From the NCBI GenBank assembly GCA_026913215.1, contig JAPTYK010000001.1:4464001-4528000 (forward strand): a stretch of 64,000 nucleotides of DNA. The letters are read 5' to 3'. Shown here piece after piece: positions 32,092 through 42,107 of this stretch (within the stretch, counting starts at the first letter, position 1; every line of letters begins with the position of its first letter). The notes beneath the pieces were generated by a model that was not told the origin of the DNA, did not search any database, and saw only the letters and a program-made list of their open reading frames with translations. A program made the translations under genes and the position numbers. The stretch comes from Streptomyces diastatochromogenes (GTDB taxonomy: Bacteria > Actinomycetota > Actinomycetes > Streptomycetales > Streptomycetaceae).

Positions 32092-34273
32092 GCGTGCAGC
32101 CCCTCAAGAAGGCCGACCCTCCTCCCTCGCGGGCTACCGGCTGCTCGGGAGGCTCGGCACCGGCGGCATGGGCGTCGTCTACCTCGCCCGCTCCACCGGC
32201 GGCGCGCTCGCCGCGCTCAAGCTGATCCGCGCCGAGCACGCCGCCGACCCCGGCTTCCGCGCCCGCTTCCGCCGCGAGGCGACCGCCGCCGAACGCATCA
32301 CCGGCCGCTGGGTCGTCCGCGTCCTCGGCGCCGACCCGGAGGCCCGCGAACCCTGGCTGGCCACCGAATACGTCCCCGGCCCTCCTCGCCGAGGCCGTCG
32401 CCCTGCACGGCGCCCTGCCCGAACCCACCGTCCGCGCCCTCGGCGCCCGCCTCGCCGACGCCCTCACCGACATGCACACGGCCGGACTCGTCCACCGCGA
32501 CGTCAAACCGGGGAACGTCCTCCTCGCCCTCGACGGCCCCCGGCTCATCGACTTCGGCATCGCCCGGGTCAGCGGCGCCACCGCCCTCACCGCCACCGAC
32601 GCCATGATCGGCACCCCCGGCTTCCTCGCCCCGAACAGGCTCGGGCGCGGGCGCCGGCGAGGTCGGCCCGGCCGCCGACGTCTTCTCCCTCGGCTGCGTC
32701 CTCGCGTACGCCCTCACCGGCGAACGCCCCTTCGGCACGGGCGCGATGCCCGCCGTCGTCTACCGCACCGTCCACGAGGAGCCCGCCCTCGACGGCGTAC
32801 CGGCCGCCCTGCTCCCCTCGTCACCGCCTGCCTCGCCAAGGACGCCGCCGACCGGCCGACCGCCGCCGAGGTACGGGACGCCCTCGGCCCGTACGAGGGC
32901 CCGGCGGAGGGGAACTGGCTGCCGCCCGGCCTGCCCGCCCTGATCGCCCAGCGCTCCTCCCGCGTCCTCGACCTGCCCGTCGCCGATCCCACCCTGCTCA
33001 ACCCCGAGGAAACGAAGGGCACTTCACGGCGCCGCTTCCTCGTCCTCGGCGCCGCAGGGGCCGTCGCGAGCACCGGGGCCTCACGGCGTGGCTGCTCGGC
33101 CGGGACCCGGGCGGCGGGACGGGCGGGGAACGGGGGCGGAGCCGGCGGCGGAACCGCGCGGACGGCGTACACGCTCGGTGTCCTCACCGACCTCAGCGGC
33201 CCGGCCAAGGCGGACGGGCGCGCCCAGGAACGCGGCCTCCGCCTCGCCGCGGAGACCTTCAACGCCCGCGCCGACCGGCCCTTCGACCTGGTGCTCAAGG
33301 TGACGGACGACGGCGGCGACCCCAAACGGTCCGCCGCCGGGGCCCGCGCCCTCCTCGAAGAACCTGCCCTCGTCGCCGTCCTCGGCCCCACGACCCCGAG
33401 ACGGCCATGGCGGCGGCGGACGTGCTGGTGGACCTGAAGGTGCCGATGCTCAGCCTGGTGCCGACGGTCCCGGACGGGCAGATCCGGGGCCAGACGACGG
33501 AGATGCGCACCTACTTCGAGATGCGGCCCTACATCGAAGCGATGATCGTGCCCTTCGGCCGCTACCTCAGCGAACACCACCTGGGCCGCACCGCGGTCAT
33601 CGAGGACCGGGCCGCCGGCACCTACAGCTGGAGCGCCGCCCGGAGCGCGCAGAACTCTCCCCCCGCCGGCGGCACGGTCACCGTGCACCGGGTCGCCGCC
33701 GACAGCGAGGACTTCGGCCCGGCGGTCAGGGAAGCACTCGCCACCTCCCCCACGGGCGTGATGTACCTGGGGTCCTCGCCCCGCCGGGCCGCCCTGTGCG
33801 CCAAGGCCCTCCACCAGCAGGGCTACCGGGGCCCCGCGGCAGCGTCGAGTCCGCCCTCGCACCGGAGTTCCTCACCGTGGCCGCCCGGCCGCCGAGGGCT
33901 GGTACTTCGGGACGGGCTACACCGACCCCGACACGGTCCCCACCGCGAAGCCCTTCACCGCCGCCTACCGCAAACGCTGGCACCTCGCGGCCACGACCCC
34001 CGTCGACCGCTTCGCGGTGGAGTCCTACGACGCCCTGTTCTGGACGGCCCAAGCCCTCCGCACCGCCCTCAGGAGGAACGCCGACCACCCCGGCCCGGCG
34101 GTGGCCAACGCCTTCGTGAAGGACAACCTCTCCTACCGAGGCGTCGCCCGGTCCTACAACGCCCGCTCCAACGACCGCTCGGAATCCCAGCTCATAGGCC
34201 TGACCCTCTGGCAGATCCAGTCCGGAAAACCCCGCTGCCTCGGCCCGTTCGCCGAGGCAGCGAAGCCGACTGA
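32088..34273 (+). CDS. Membrane Ser/Thr kinase with periplasmic-binding-protein sensor, copy 2 (many frameshifts)
   Basis: This is a paralogue of the preceding kinase with the same plan: RLGTGGMGVVYLARSTGG, HRDVKPGNVLLALDG, DFGIARVSG and GTPGFLAP; a membrane helix (FLVLGAAGAVAS); then the sensor (AYTLGVLTDLSGPAKADGRA, FDLVLKVTDDGGD, ETAMAAADVLVDLKVPMLSL, YDALFWTAQALRTAL). At least eight breaks are visible, from near 32107 to near 34240. The end at 34273 is my best estimate and depends on the last break. The sensor differs in sequence from copy 1, so the ligand may differ. Confidence 0.78.
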
Positions 34274-34289
34274 CCACGCGGGCCAGGGC

Positions 34290-35351
34290 TCAGCCGACCA
34301 CTGTCCAGGTGTCGTTGCCCGTCAACAGCTGCCCCAGATCGCCCTTGCCCCGCTGCTCGACGGCCTTGTCGAGCTGCTCGGCCATGAGGGTGTCGTAGAC
34401 GGGGCGGTCGATGGAGCGGAAGACGCCGATGGGGGTCTGGTGGAGGGTGTCGGGGTCGGCGAGGCGGGAGAGCGCGAAGGCGGTGGTGGGGGTGGCGGCG
34501 TGGGCGTCGTGGACGAGGATGCGGGACTCGTTGTCGTTGGTGACGGTGACGACCTGGAGGTCGCCGGTGGCGGGGTCGCGGATGACGCCCTTGTTGTTGT
34601 CGGTGCCGAAGCGGATGGGCCGGCCGTGTTCGAGGCGGATGACGGCTTCCTGGGCCTGGTCCTTGTCCTTGAGGACTTCGAAGGCGCCGTCGTTGAAGAT
34701 GTTGCAGTTCTGGTAGATCTCGACGAGTGCGGTGCCGTTGTGCTGGGAGGCCTGGCGCAGGACTTCGGTGAGGTGTTTGCGGTCGGAGTCGACCGTGCGG
34801 GCCACGAAGGACGCCTCGGCGCCCAGGGCGAGGGAGACGGGGTTGAAGGGGGCGTCGAGGGAGCCCATCGGCGTCGACTTGGTGATCTTGCCGAGTTCGC
34901 TGGTGGGGGAGTACTGGCCTTTGGTGAGGCCGTAGATCCGGTTGTTGAAGAGCAGGATCTTGAGGTTGACGTTGCGGCGCAGGGCGTGGATGAGGTGGTT
35001 GCCGCCGATGGACAGGGCGTCGCCGTCGCCGGTGACGACCCAGACGGACAGGTCGCGGCGGGAGGTGGCCAGGCCGGTGGCGATGGCGGGGGCGCGGCCG
35101 TGGATGGAGTGCATCCCGTAGGTGTTCATGTAGTACGGGAAACGGGAGGAACACCCGATGCCCGAGACGAAGACGATGTTCTCCTTCGCCAGGCCGAGTT
35201 CGGGCATGAAGCCCTGCACGGCGGCGAGGACGGCGTAGTCGCCGCAGCCGGGACACCAGCGGACTTCCTGGTCGGACTTGAAGTCCTTCATGGACTGGGC
35301 GGCTTCGGCCTTGGGGACCAGTTGCAGGAGCGACTCGGTGGGCTCAGGCAT
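34290..35351 (-). CDS. korB: 2-oxoacid:ferredoxin oxidoreductase, beta subunit
   Basis: This subunit binds thiamine diphosphate and, with KorA, oxidises a 2-oxoacid (probably 2-oxoglutarate) to the acyl-CoA while reducing ferredoxin. Seen: EVRWCPGCGDYAVLAAVQGF, FVSGIGCSSRFPYYMNTYG, the ThDP motif VVTGDGDALSIGGNHLIHAL with FNNRIYGLTKGQYSPTS, and a downstream Cys (YQNCNIFNDGAF). The 353-residue frame is unbroken. It overlaps the end of korA by 8 bases. The substrate is inferred from similarity to mycobacterial KorB. Confidence 0.95.
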   Translation of the reverse strand: MPEPTESLLQLVPKAEAAQSMKDFKSDQEVRWCPGCGDYAVLAAVQGFMPELGLAKENIVFVSGIGCSSRFPYYMNTYGMHSIHGRAPAIATGLATSRRDLSVWVVTGDGDALSIGGNHLIHALRRNVNLKILLFNNRIYGLTKGQYSPTSELGKITKSTPMGSLDAPFNPVSLALGAEASFVARTVDSDRKHLTEVLRQASQHNGTALVEIYQNCNIFNDGAFEVLKDKDQAQEAVIRLEHGRPIRFGTDNNKGVIRDPATGDLQVVTVTNDNESRILVHDAHAATPTTAFALSRLADPDTLHQTPIGVFRSIDRPVYDTLMAEQLDKAVEQRGKGDLGQLLTGNDTWTVVG

Positions 35352-37278
35352 CGATGGCCTCCTTGAGAACGGCCGCGAGCTGTTCGGCCTTGAAGGGCAT
35401 GCCGTTGATCTGGGTGTGGCTGTGGGCGTCGACGAGGTAGCGGGCGCGGATGAGGGTGGCGAGCTGGCCGAGGTTCATCTCGGGGATGACGACCTTGTCG
35501 TAGCGTCCCAGGATCTCGCCGAGGTTGTTCGGGAAGGGGTTGAGGTGGCGCAGGTGGGTCTGGGCGATGTGGCCGCCTTCGCGGCGGATGCGGCGCACGG
35601 CGGCGGTGATGGGTCCGTAGGTGGAGCCCCAGCCGAGGACGAGGGTGGTGGCGCCGTCGGGGTCGTCGACTTCGAGGTCGGGGACGGTGATGTTGTCGAT
35701 TTTGGCCTGGCGGGTGCGGACCATGAACTCGTGGTTGGCCGGGTCGTAGCTGATGTTGCCGGTGCCGTCCTGTTTCTCGATGCCGCCGATGCGGTGTTCG
35801 AGGCCGGGGGTGCCGGGCACGGCCCAGGGCCGGGCGAGGGTTTCGGGGTCGCGCTTGTAGGGCCAGAAGACGTCGGTGCCGTCGGCGAGGGTGTGGTTCG
35901 GGCCGGTCGCGAACGGCGTGGTCAGGTCGGGGAGGGACTCGGTCTCGGGGATCCGCCAGGGTTCGGAGCCGTTCGCCAGATACCCGTCGGAGAGCAGGAA
36001 GACGGGGGTGCGGTAGGTCAGGGCGATGCGGGCGGCTTCCAGGGCGGCGTCGAAGCAGTCGGCCGGGGTCTTGGGGGCGACGACGGGGACGGGGGCCTCA
36101 CCGTTGCGCCCGTACATCGCCTGGAGGAGGTCGGCCTGCTCGGTCTTCGTCGGAAGACCCGTCGACGGGCCGCCGCGCTGGATGTCGACAATGAGGAGCG
36201 GCAGCTCCAGCGACACCGCGAGCCCGATGGTCTCCGACTTCAGTGCCACACCCGGCCCCGACGTGGTGGTGACGGCGAGGGAGCCGCCGAAGGCGGCGCC
36301 GAGGGCGGCGCCGATGCCGGCGATCTCGTCCTCGGCCTGGAAGGTGCGTACGCCGAAGTTCTTGTGCTTGGACAGTTCGTGCAGGATGTCCGAGGCCGGT
36401 GTGATCGGGTACGAGCCGAGGTAGAGGGGCAGGTCGGCCTGCCGGGAGGCGGCGATCAGCCCGTAGGAGAGGGCGAGGTTGCCGGAGATGTTGCGGTAGG
36501 TGCCGGTGGGGAAGGCGCGGGTGGCGGGGGCGACCTCGTAGGAGACGGCGAAGTCCTCGGTGGTTTCGCCGAAGTTCCAGCCGGCGCGGAAGGCGACGAT
36601 GTTGGCTTCGGCGATCTGGGGCTTCTTGGCGAACTTGGTGCGCAGGAAGGTCTCGGTGGCCTCGGTGGGCCGGTGGTACATCCAGGACAGCAGGCCGAGC
36701 GCGAACATGTTCTTGGAGCGTTCGGCTTCCTTGCGGGAGAGCCCGAAGTCCTTCAGTGCTTCCAGGGTGAGGGTGGTCAGCGGTACGGGTGGACCCGGTA
36801 GCCGTCGAGGGACCCGTCTTCCAGGGGAGGTGGTGTAGCCGACCTTGGCCATGGCGCGTTTGGCGAACTCGTCGGTGTTGACGATGATCTCGCCGCCGCG
36901 GGGTACGTCGGCGATGTTGGCCTTGAGGGCGGCGGGGTTCATCGCGACGAGGACGTTGGGGGCGTCGCCGGGGGTCAGGATGTCGTGGTCGGCGAAGTGG
37001 AGCTGGAAGGAGGAGACGCCCGGGAGGGTTCCGGCGGGGGCGCGGATCTCGGCGGGGAAGTTGGGCAGCGTGGAGAGGTCGTTCCCGAAGGACGCCGTCT
37101 CCGAGGTGAAGCGGTCACCCGTGAGCTGCATGCCGTCACCGGAGTCACCCGCGAAGCGGATGATCACCCGGTCGAGCCGGCGCACTTCCTTCTCGGTGCC
37201 GTGGTGGGGCGTCGCGGGAGCGCTGCGCTGCTCCCCGACCAGGGCCTCACCGGCCTCGCTACTGACCTGGCTGGTCAC
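35344..37278 (-). CDS. korA: 2-oxoacid:ferredoxin oxidoreductase, alpha subunit (local frameshift pair)
   Basis: This is a fused gamma-alpha subunit of about 645 residues: an N-terminal gamma domain (VIIRFAGDSGDGMQLTGDRF, GVSSFQLHFADHDILTPGDA) followed by the alpha domain (YLGSYPITPASDILHELSKH, AEDEIAGIGAALGAAFGGSL, DIQRGGPSTGLPTKTEQADL). Between 36780 and 36835 the reading is garbled for about 20 residues and should read LEDGSLDGYRVHPVPL; a two-base and a one-base loss restore it, so the total length stays in frame. The GTG start at 37278 (VTSQVSSEAGEALVGE) is preferred over the upstream in-frame ATG at 37368. Confidence 0.93.
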   Translation of the reverse strand: MTSQVSSEAGEALVGEQRSAPATPHHGTEKEVRRLDRVIIRFAGDSGDGMQLTGDRFTSETASFGNDLSTLPNFPAEIRAPAGTLPGVSSFQLHFADHDILTPGDAPNVLVAMNPAALKANIADVPRGGEIIVNTDEFAKRAMAKVGYTTSPGRRVPRRLPGPPVPLTTLTLEALKDFGLSRKEAERSKNMFALGLLSWMYHRPTEATETFLRTKFAKKPQIAEANIVAFRAGWNFGETTEDFAVSYEVAPATRAFPTGTYRNISGNLALSYGLIAASRQADLPLYLGSYPITPASDILHELSKHKNFGVRTFQAEDEIAGIGAALGAAFGGSLAVTTTSGPGVALKSETIGLAVSLELPLLIVDIQRGGPSTGLPTKTEQADLLQAMYGRNGEAPVPVVAPKTPADCFDAALEAARIALTYRTPVFLLSDGYLANGSEPWRIPETESLPDLTTPFATGPNHTLADGTDVFWPYKRDPETLARPWAVPGTPGLEHRIGGIEKQDGTGNISYDPANHEFMVRTRQAKIDNITVPDLEVDDPDGATTLVLGWGSTYGPITAAVRRIRREGGHIAQTHLRHLNPFPNNLGEILGRYDKVVIPEMNLGQLATLIRARYLVDAHSHTQINGMPFKAEQLAAVLKEAIDA

Positions 37279-37539
37279 TGAACTGGACCTCCCTCGCGGC
37301 AAGGGGACTCTCCGCCGGAGGCGGGGAGAAGGCTCGGGGTGCGGCAGGCGGCCCCGTACGGAGATCACCTACCGTCCCGAGGCCCACCCTACGACGGTAA
37401 GGGGGGCCTTCCCGGGACTTCTCGCATCCTGGACCTCTTTTTGAGACGCCCTCTTGCCCTGAATCGTCACGTTCTGTCGCCACCCGGAGTGTTCCGGAAA
37501 GTCTGGTTCCGCCTCGTCCTTTGGTTCTAGGACCAGTTT

Positions 37540-37558
37540 ATCTGACAGAGTGTCAGAT
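37540..37558. promoter_or_regulatory. Perfect palindrome between korA and the response regulator
   Basis: ATCTGACA-GAG-TGTCAGAT (8-bp arms, 3-base loop) lies two bases after the response-regulator stop and about 260 bases upstream of the korA start. It is AT-rich relative to its surroundings. It could be an operator for korAB or a weak terminator for the two-component operon. The rest of 37279-37539 contains no gene I can support. Confidence 0.45.
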
Positions 37559-37560
37559 GA

Positions 37561-38247
37561 TCAGGACTTCAGGTACGTCAACACCGCGAGGACCCGGCGG
37601 TGATCGCCGTCGCTCGGGGAGAGGCCCAGCTTCAGGAAGATGTTGCTGATGTGCTTCTCCACCGCGCCATCGCTCACGACCAGCGCTTTCGCGATGGCGG
37701 AGTTCGTCCGCCCCTCGGCCATCAGACCGAGGACCTCCCGCTCGCGCGGGGTCAGGTTCGCCAGCACGTCCTGCTGACGGCTGCGGCCGAGCAGCTGCTG
37801 CACGACCTCCGGGTCCAGGGCCGTGCCGCCCCCGGCCACCCGTACGACGGCGTCCACGAACTCGCGGACCTCCGCGACGCGGTCCTTCAGGAGGTACCCC
37901 ACGCCCCGGGTGGAACCGGCCAGGAGTTCGGTGGCGTACTGCTCCTCCACGTACTGCGACAACACGAGCACCCCGAGTCCCGGGTACTCCTTCCGCAGCC
38001 GCACCGCCGCCCGGACGCCCTCGTCGGTGTGCGTCGGCGGCATCCGCACGTCGGCCACGACCACGTCCGGCAGCGCGCCCTCTCCCGCCAGCCCCGCCAC
38101 CGTCTCCACCAGCGCCTCGCCGTCCCCGACCCCGGCGACGACCTCGTGCCCCAGATCGGTCAGGAGCCGGGTCAGCCCCTCCCTGAGCAGCACGGAATCC
38201 TCGGCGATGACCACCCGTACCCGTCCCGCCACGCCCTGCACTCCCAC
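37561..38247 (-). CDS. NarL/LuxR-type response regulator
   Basis: The receiver domain comes first (VRVVIAEDSVLLREGLTRLL, phospho-acceptor Asp in VVVADVRMPP, Lys in GYLLKDRVAEVREFV), then a LuxR helix-turn-helix (LTPREREVLGLMAEGRTNSA, GAVEKHISNIFLKLGL). The frame is intact. Possible GTG starts are 38247 and 38241. It lies downstream of two histidine kinases on the same strand, and is the only regulator gene there, so both kinases probably feed it. Targets are unknown; the flanking nuo2 and korAB operons are candidates. Confidence 0.92.
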   Translation of the reverse strand: MGVQGVAGRVRVVIAEDSVLLREGLTRLLTDLGHEVVAGVGDGEALVETVAGLAGEGALPDVVVADVRMPPTHTDEGVRAAVRLRKEYPGLGVLVLSQYVEEQYATELLAGSTRGVGYLLKDRVAEVREFVDAVVRVAGGGTALDPEVVQQLLGRSRQQDVLANLTPREREVLGLMAEGRTNSAIAKALVVSDGAVEKHISNIFLKLGLSPSDGDHRRVLAVLTYLKS

Positions 38248-38370
38248 GTCCTGCCCGCCCCCATGCTCCGGTGATCCGTTCGCCCCCCAGCATGGCACCC
38301 GCGCGCCTCCGCCGGGGTGGATCTTCCGCGCCTTGCCCGTCGGACGGCCCCACCTGCGCGGTGCGCCGCG

Positions 38371-39659
38371 CTACGCCCGCCAGGGCAGTTCCACCGTCAC
38401 CGTCGTGGGGCCGCCGGAGGGGGAGGAGAGGGCGAGGACGCCGTCGACGGCGCCGACGCGGTGGGAGAGGTCGGAGAGGCCGGCGCCGGGGTGAGGCGGG
38501 CGCCGCCGGTGCCGTCGTCGCGGACCTGGAGGAGGAGACGGTCGTCGGTGCGCCAGACGTCGACCGAGGCGCGGCGGGCGTGGGAGTGGAGGGTGATGTT
38601 GCGGAGGAGCTCGGAGACGGTGAAGTAGGCGAGGCCCTCGATGGCGGGGGCGGGGCGGGAGGGCAGGTCCACGGAGACGGAGACGGGGACGGAGCAGCGG
38701 GAGGCCACGGCGGACAGGGCCGCGTCGAGGCCGCGGTCGGTGAGGACGGCGGGGTGGATGCCCCGGGCGAGGTCGCGCAGTTCCTGGAGGGCGAGCTTCA
38801 CCTCGCCGTGGGCCTCGTCGACGAGGACGGCGGCCGCCCGCGGGTCCTGGGCGAGCTTCTCCTTCGCGAGCCCCAGGTCCATGGCGAGCGCGGCGAGCCG
38901 GGCCTGCGCCCCGTCGTGCAGGTCCCGCTCGATGCGCCGCAGGTCGGCGGCGGCGGTGTCGACGACGACGCCGCGGTCGGACTCCAGCTCGGTGACGCGG
39001 GAGGCGAGGCGGGAGGGGCCGAGGAGCCCGGAGACGAGGAGCCGGTCGACGGAGACGAGCCCGCGCAGCACCCAGGGGCCGACGAGGACGAACACGAGCC
39101 CGATGACGCTGGTCACGGCGATCTCGAAGGGCGCGTCGAGGTAGAAGGCGTGGTGCGCGTCGCCGTACAGCTGGAGGCCGTCCTGCCCGACCCACAGGGG
39201 GAAGACCCACTGCCACAGGGGGTACGTGAAGAGGCTCCAGCCCCACGTCCACAGCGCCACGGTCACCGAGAAGGAGAAGACGGCCCACGGCATGTGGAGG
39301 AGCGCGTACAGCAGGTGCCGCCACGACGCGCCGCTCTTCAGCATGGCCCCCATCCAGGAGAACGCCCCGCCGGTCCGCCCGCGCACCGGCTCCGGCGCCG
39401 CCACGTCGAGGCCGAGCAGCCCGCGTGCCCGTGCCCGCTCCACCACGCCGAAGCCCCGGCACATCCCGAGCGCCCCGGCGAGGATCGGCACGCCGAGGAA
39501 GGTGATGAGCAGCCCGGCGCCGGCCGAGACGAAGGAGACGGAGAGCGCGAACCAGAGGACGCTCAGCGGCAGCCCGATCAGCACGTACAGGAAGGCGCGC
39601 CAGGTGCGGGCCTCGAACGGCGCGCGGATCGCGGCGGGAAGTCGGTGGGAGGCGGCCAT
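38371..39659 (-). CDS. Sensor histidine kinase, second of two (one frameshift)
   Basis: The N-terminal half is a membrane sensor region with about four helices (FLYVLIGLPLSVLWFALSVS, then ITFLGVPILAGALG). The catalytic part is of the NarX/DesK type: the phospho-acceptor segment RRIERDLHDGAQARLAALAM with its His, LQELRDLARGIHPAVLTDRG, YFTVSELLRNITLHSHARRA (N box) and LLQVRDDGTGGA. The frame breaks near 38493 and ends as VGAVDGVLALSSPSGGPTTV at 38371; one base is missing in total. It is a paralogue of the next gene, with the same order and very similar catalytic part. Confidence 0.9.
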
Positions 39660-39781
39660 CGCGGGGTTCCTTCTCTCCTCGTACGGGGGGCGGGCGGTAC
39701 GTGTTCCAGGGTTCCGTTTCGCGGCCCGCCGGACCATGAGGGAGGTCGGCGTCTACGGGCGGGGGTTTTCCCCACCCCCGC

Positions 39782-40967
39782 TCACCGGACGGGCCGGGAC
39801 CGCCACGGCAGCTCCGCCGTGACCGTCGTCGGGCCGCCCTCGGGGAGTCCAGGACGAGCAGCCCGTCGACCGCGCCGAGCCGCTCCGCGAGCCCCGCGAG
39901 TCCCGTACCGCCGTCGAAGCGCGCCCCGCCGGCCCCGTCGTCCCCCACCTGGAGCATCAGCCGGTCGCCGGCCCGCCACACCTCCACGGAGGCGGACCGG
40001 CGCGCGCGTGCTTGGAGACGTTCTGGAGGAGCTCCGAGACCGTGAAGTACGCGATGCCCTCGATGGCCTCCGCGGGCCGCTCCGTCAGATCGACGTCGAC
40101 CTTCACGGGCACGGTGCAGCGCGCGGCGACGGAGGACAGGGCCGCGCTCAGGCCCCGGTCGGTGAGGACCGCCGGGTGGATGCCCCGGGCGAGGTCGCGC
40201 AGCTCCTGGAGGGCGAGCTTCACCTCGCCGTGCGCCTCGTCGACCATCGCCGCGGCGGCCTCCGGGTCGTCGAGCAGCTTCTCCTTCGCCAGGCCGAGGC
40301 CCATCGCGAGGGCGACGAGCCGGGCCTGCGCCCCGTCGTGCAGGTCGCGCTCGATGCGCCGCAGGTCGGCGGCGGCCGTGTCGACGACCACCCCCCGGTC
40401 CGACTCCAGTTCGGCGATCCGCCGCTCCAGCTCGTCGGAGGGCAGAGCAGCCCCGGACCATGCCCCGGTCGCCGTGGGACAGGCCGCGGGACAGGAACGG
40501 CAGCACGGGCCAGAGGACGAAGAGCGAGACCAGGGCGACGGTGAACGTCAGAATCCCCAGGGCAGCCGGATCAGCCCGTACAGCTGGGTCCGCCAGGCCA
40601 CCGGGTCCTTCAGCGTGGACCACAGCCAGCCGAAGAACCCGCCGCGCGAGGGCAGCGGGGACGGCTCGGCGATCCGCACCCCGAGCAGCGCCCGCGCCCG
40701 CGCCCGCTCCGACCGGCCGATGAGCCGGGCGCCCTGGAGTCCGAGGGCGAGCAGCGGCAGCCCGACGACGGTGACGGCGAGGCCCACGCCGAGCGAGACG
40801 CTGACGACCGCGTACACGAAACCGGTCAGCGTCGTGAACAGGTTGGAGAGGAGGAAGGCGATCTCCTTCCAGGTCTCCTTCCCGTAGGCGAACCGCAGCG
40901 GCGGACGGGGGCTCTCGGCGGAGCCGGGGGACCCGGGGGACTCGACGGGATCAAGATCGGCGCTCAT
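39782..40967 (-). CDS. Sensor histidine kinase, first of two (several frameshifts)
   Basis: The start ATG at 40967 gives MSADLDPVESPGSPGSAESP, then a membrane sensor region (LLSNLFTTLTGFVYAVVSVS, VVGLPLLALGLQGARLIG). After breaks near 40553 and 40445 the catalytic part follows: RRIERDLHDGAQARLVALAM, LQELRDLARGIHPAVLTDRG and YFTVSELLQNVSKHARA. Further breaks near 40008 and 39845 lead to GGPTTVTAELPWRSRPVR and the stop at 39782. The catalytic part closely matches the downstream kinase, so the pair arose by duplication. It is first in the minus-strand operon. Confidence 0.87.
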
Positions 40968-41077
40968 GGTCCCCAGACTGCCGGTCGGGGAGGGCGCGAC
41001 GCCATGGGGGAGGTGGGTGAGTCCAAGGGGGGCTATCCCCACCGGAGGGGGCTCCGGGCATGCCCACCCGCGCCTGC

Positions 41078-41105
41078 TTACGGTGCCTTTAGCAGGGCCT
41101 AGACT
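41078..41105 (+). promoter_or_regulatory. Possible nuoA2 promoter
   Basis: TTACGG (41078-41083) and TAGACT (41100-41105) are spaced by 16 bases, resembling a vegetative-type promoter about 50 bases before the preferred nuoA2 start. It sits in the 186-bp divergent gap with the histidine-kinase operon. Confidence 0.4.
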
Positions 41106-41153
41106 CGCGTCCGTACAGACTGACTCATGAGACACCGAGACCGAGGGGCGGAC

Positions 41154-41555
41154 GTGCGGGAACCGACCGTTGTCGCGGCCGACGCGGCGGACTACTTCCA
41201 GACGTACTCCGTCGTCGGCCTGCTCGCCGTCGTCGGCGTGCTCTTCGTCGCCGTGGCGTTCGGCGCCGGCCGGCTGCTCAGGCCCGTCGTGCCGACGCCC
41301 GAGAAGCTCCTCACCTACGAGTGCGGCGTCGACCCCGTGGGGGAGGGCTGGGCCCACACCCAGGTCCGGTACTACGTGTACGCCTTCCTCTACGTCATCT
41401 TCGCCGTCGACTCGATCTTCCTCTTCCCCTGGGCGACGGTCTTCGCGGCGCCCGGCTACGGCGCGACGACCCTGGTCGAGATGTTCGTCTTCCTGGGCTT
41501 CCTCGCCGTGGGGCTGCTCTACGCATACAAGAAGGGCGTCCTGACATGGACGTGA
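41154..41555 (+). CDS. nuoA2: NADH-quinone oxidoreductase subunit A, second copy
   Basis: NuoA is a three-helix membrane subunit near the quinone site. The product has [20 protein letters not shown] with the conserved YECG, then [20 protein letters not shown] and [21 protein letters not shown] prefer the GTG at 41154, five bases after GAGGGG, over the in-frame ATG at 41127, which lacks a ribosome site. It is the first gene of the second nuo operon. The stop overlaps the nuoB2 start by 10 bases. Confidence 0.93.
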   Translation: MREPTVVAADAADYFQTYSVVGLLAVVGVLFVAVAFGAGRLLRPVVPTPEKLLTYECGVDPVGEGWAHTQVRYYVYAFLYVIFAVDSIFLFPWATVFAAPGYGATTLVEMFVFLGFLAVGLLYAYKKGVLTWT

Positions 41556-42107
41556 CCCGCTCCCCGCCCCGAAGCTGGGGACGCTCGCCCGGCTCGCCCC
41601 GAGCCGATGAAGGTGGTCCTGAACTGGGGCCGCCGCTACAGCCTGTGGGTCTTCAACTTCGGCCTCGCCTGCTGCGCGATCGAGTTCATCGCCGCGTCGA
41701 TGGCCCGGCACGACTTCATCCGGCTCGGCGTGATCCCCTTCGCGCCGGGCCCGCGCCAGGCCGACCTGATGATCGTCTCGGGCACGGTGACGGACAAGAT
41801 GGCCCCGGCCGTGAAGCGTCTGTACGAGCAGATGCCCGAGCCGAAGTACGTCATCTCCTTCGGCGCCTGCTCGAACTGCGGCGGCCCGTACTGGGACTCG
41901 TACTCGGTGACGAAGGGCGTCGACCAGATCATCCCGGTCGACGTGTACGTCCCCGGCTGCCCGCCGCGCCCCGAAGCGCTCCTCCAGGGCATCCTCAAGC
42001 TCCAGGAGAAGATCGCCCGCGAGAGCCTGGCGGAGCGGTACGCGACCGCCGCCACGGTCTCCCAGCTGACGAGCCCGCTGACGCCGCCGCCGGGAGGCCG
42101 GGCATGA
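41546..42107 (+). CDS. nuoB2: NADH-quinone oxidoreductase subunit B, second copy (two frameshifts)
   Basis: NuoB carries cluster N2, the last iron-sulphur centre before quinone. All four ligands are seen: [11 protein letters not shown] (two adjacent Cys), [12 protein letters not shown] (Cys) and [13 protein letters not shown] (Cys). The first 20 codons contain two single-base losses (near 41570 and 41600), after which the frame is continuous from [11 protein letters not shown]. The length is exactly two bases short. The overlap with nuoA2 and ATGA coupling to nuoC2 place it in the operon. Confidence 0.94.

Noticed and set aside
30152-34273. 1373-codon open frame spanning both kinases
   Set aside because: It mixes real segments of both kinases with wrong-frame Arg/Pro stretches. 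It arises because frameshifts removed stops; two separate genes with a GTGA junction fit better.
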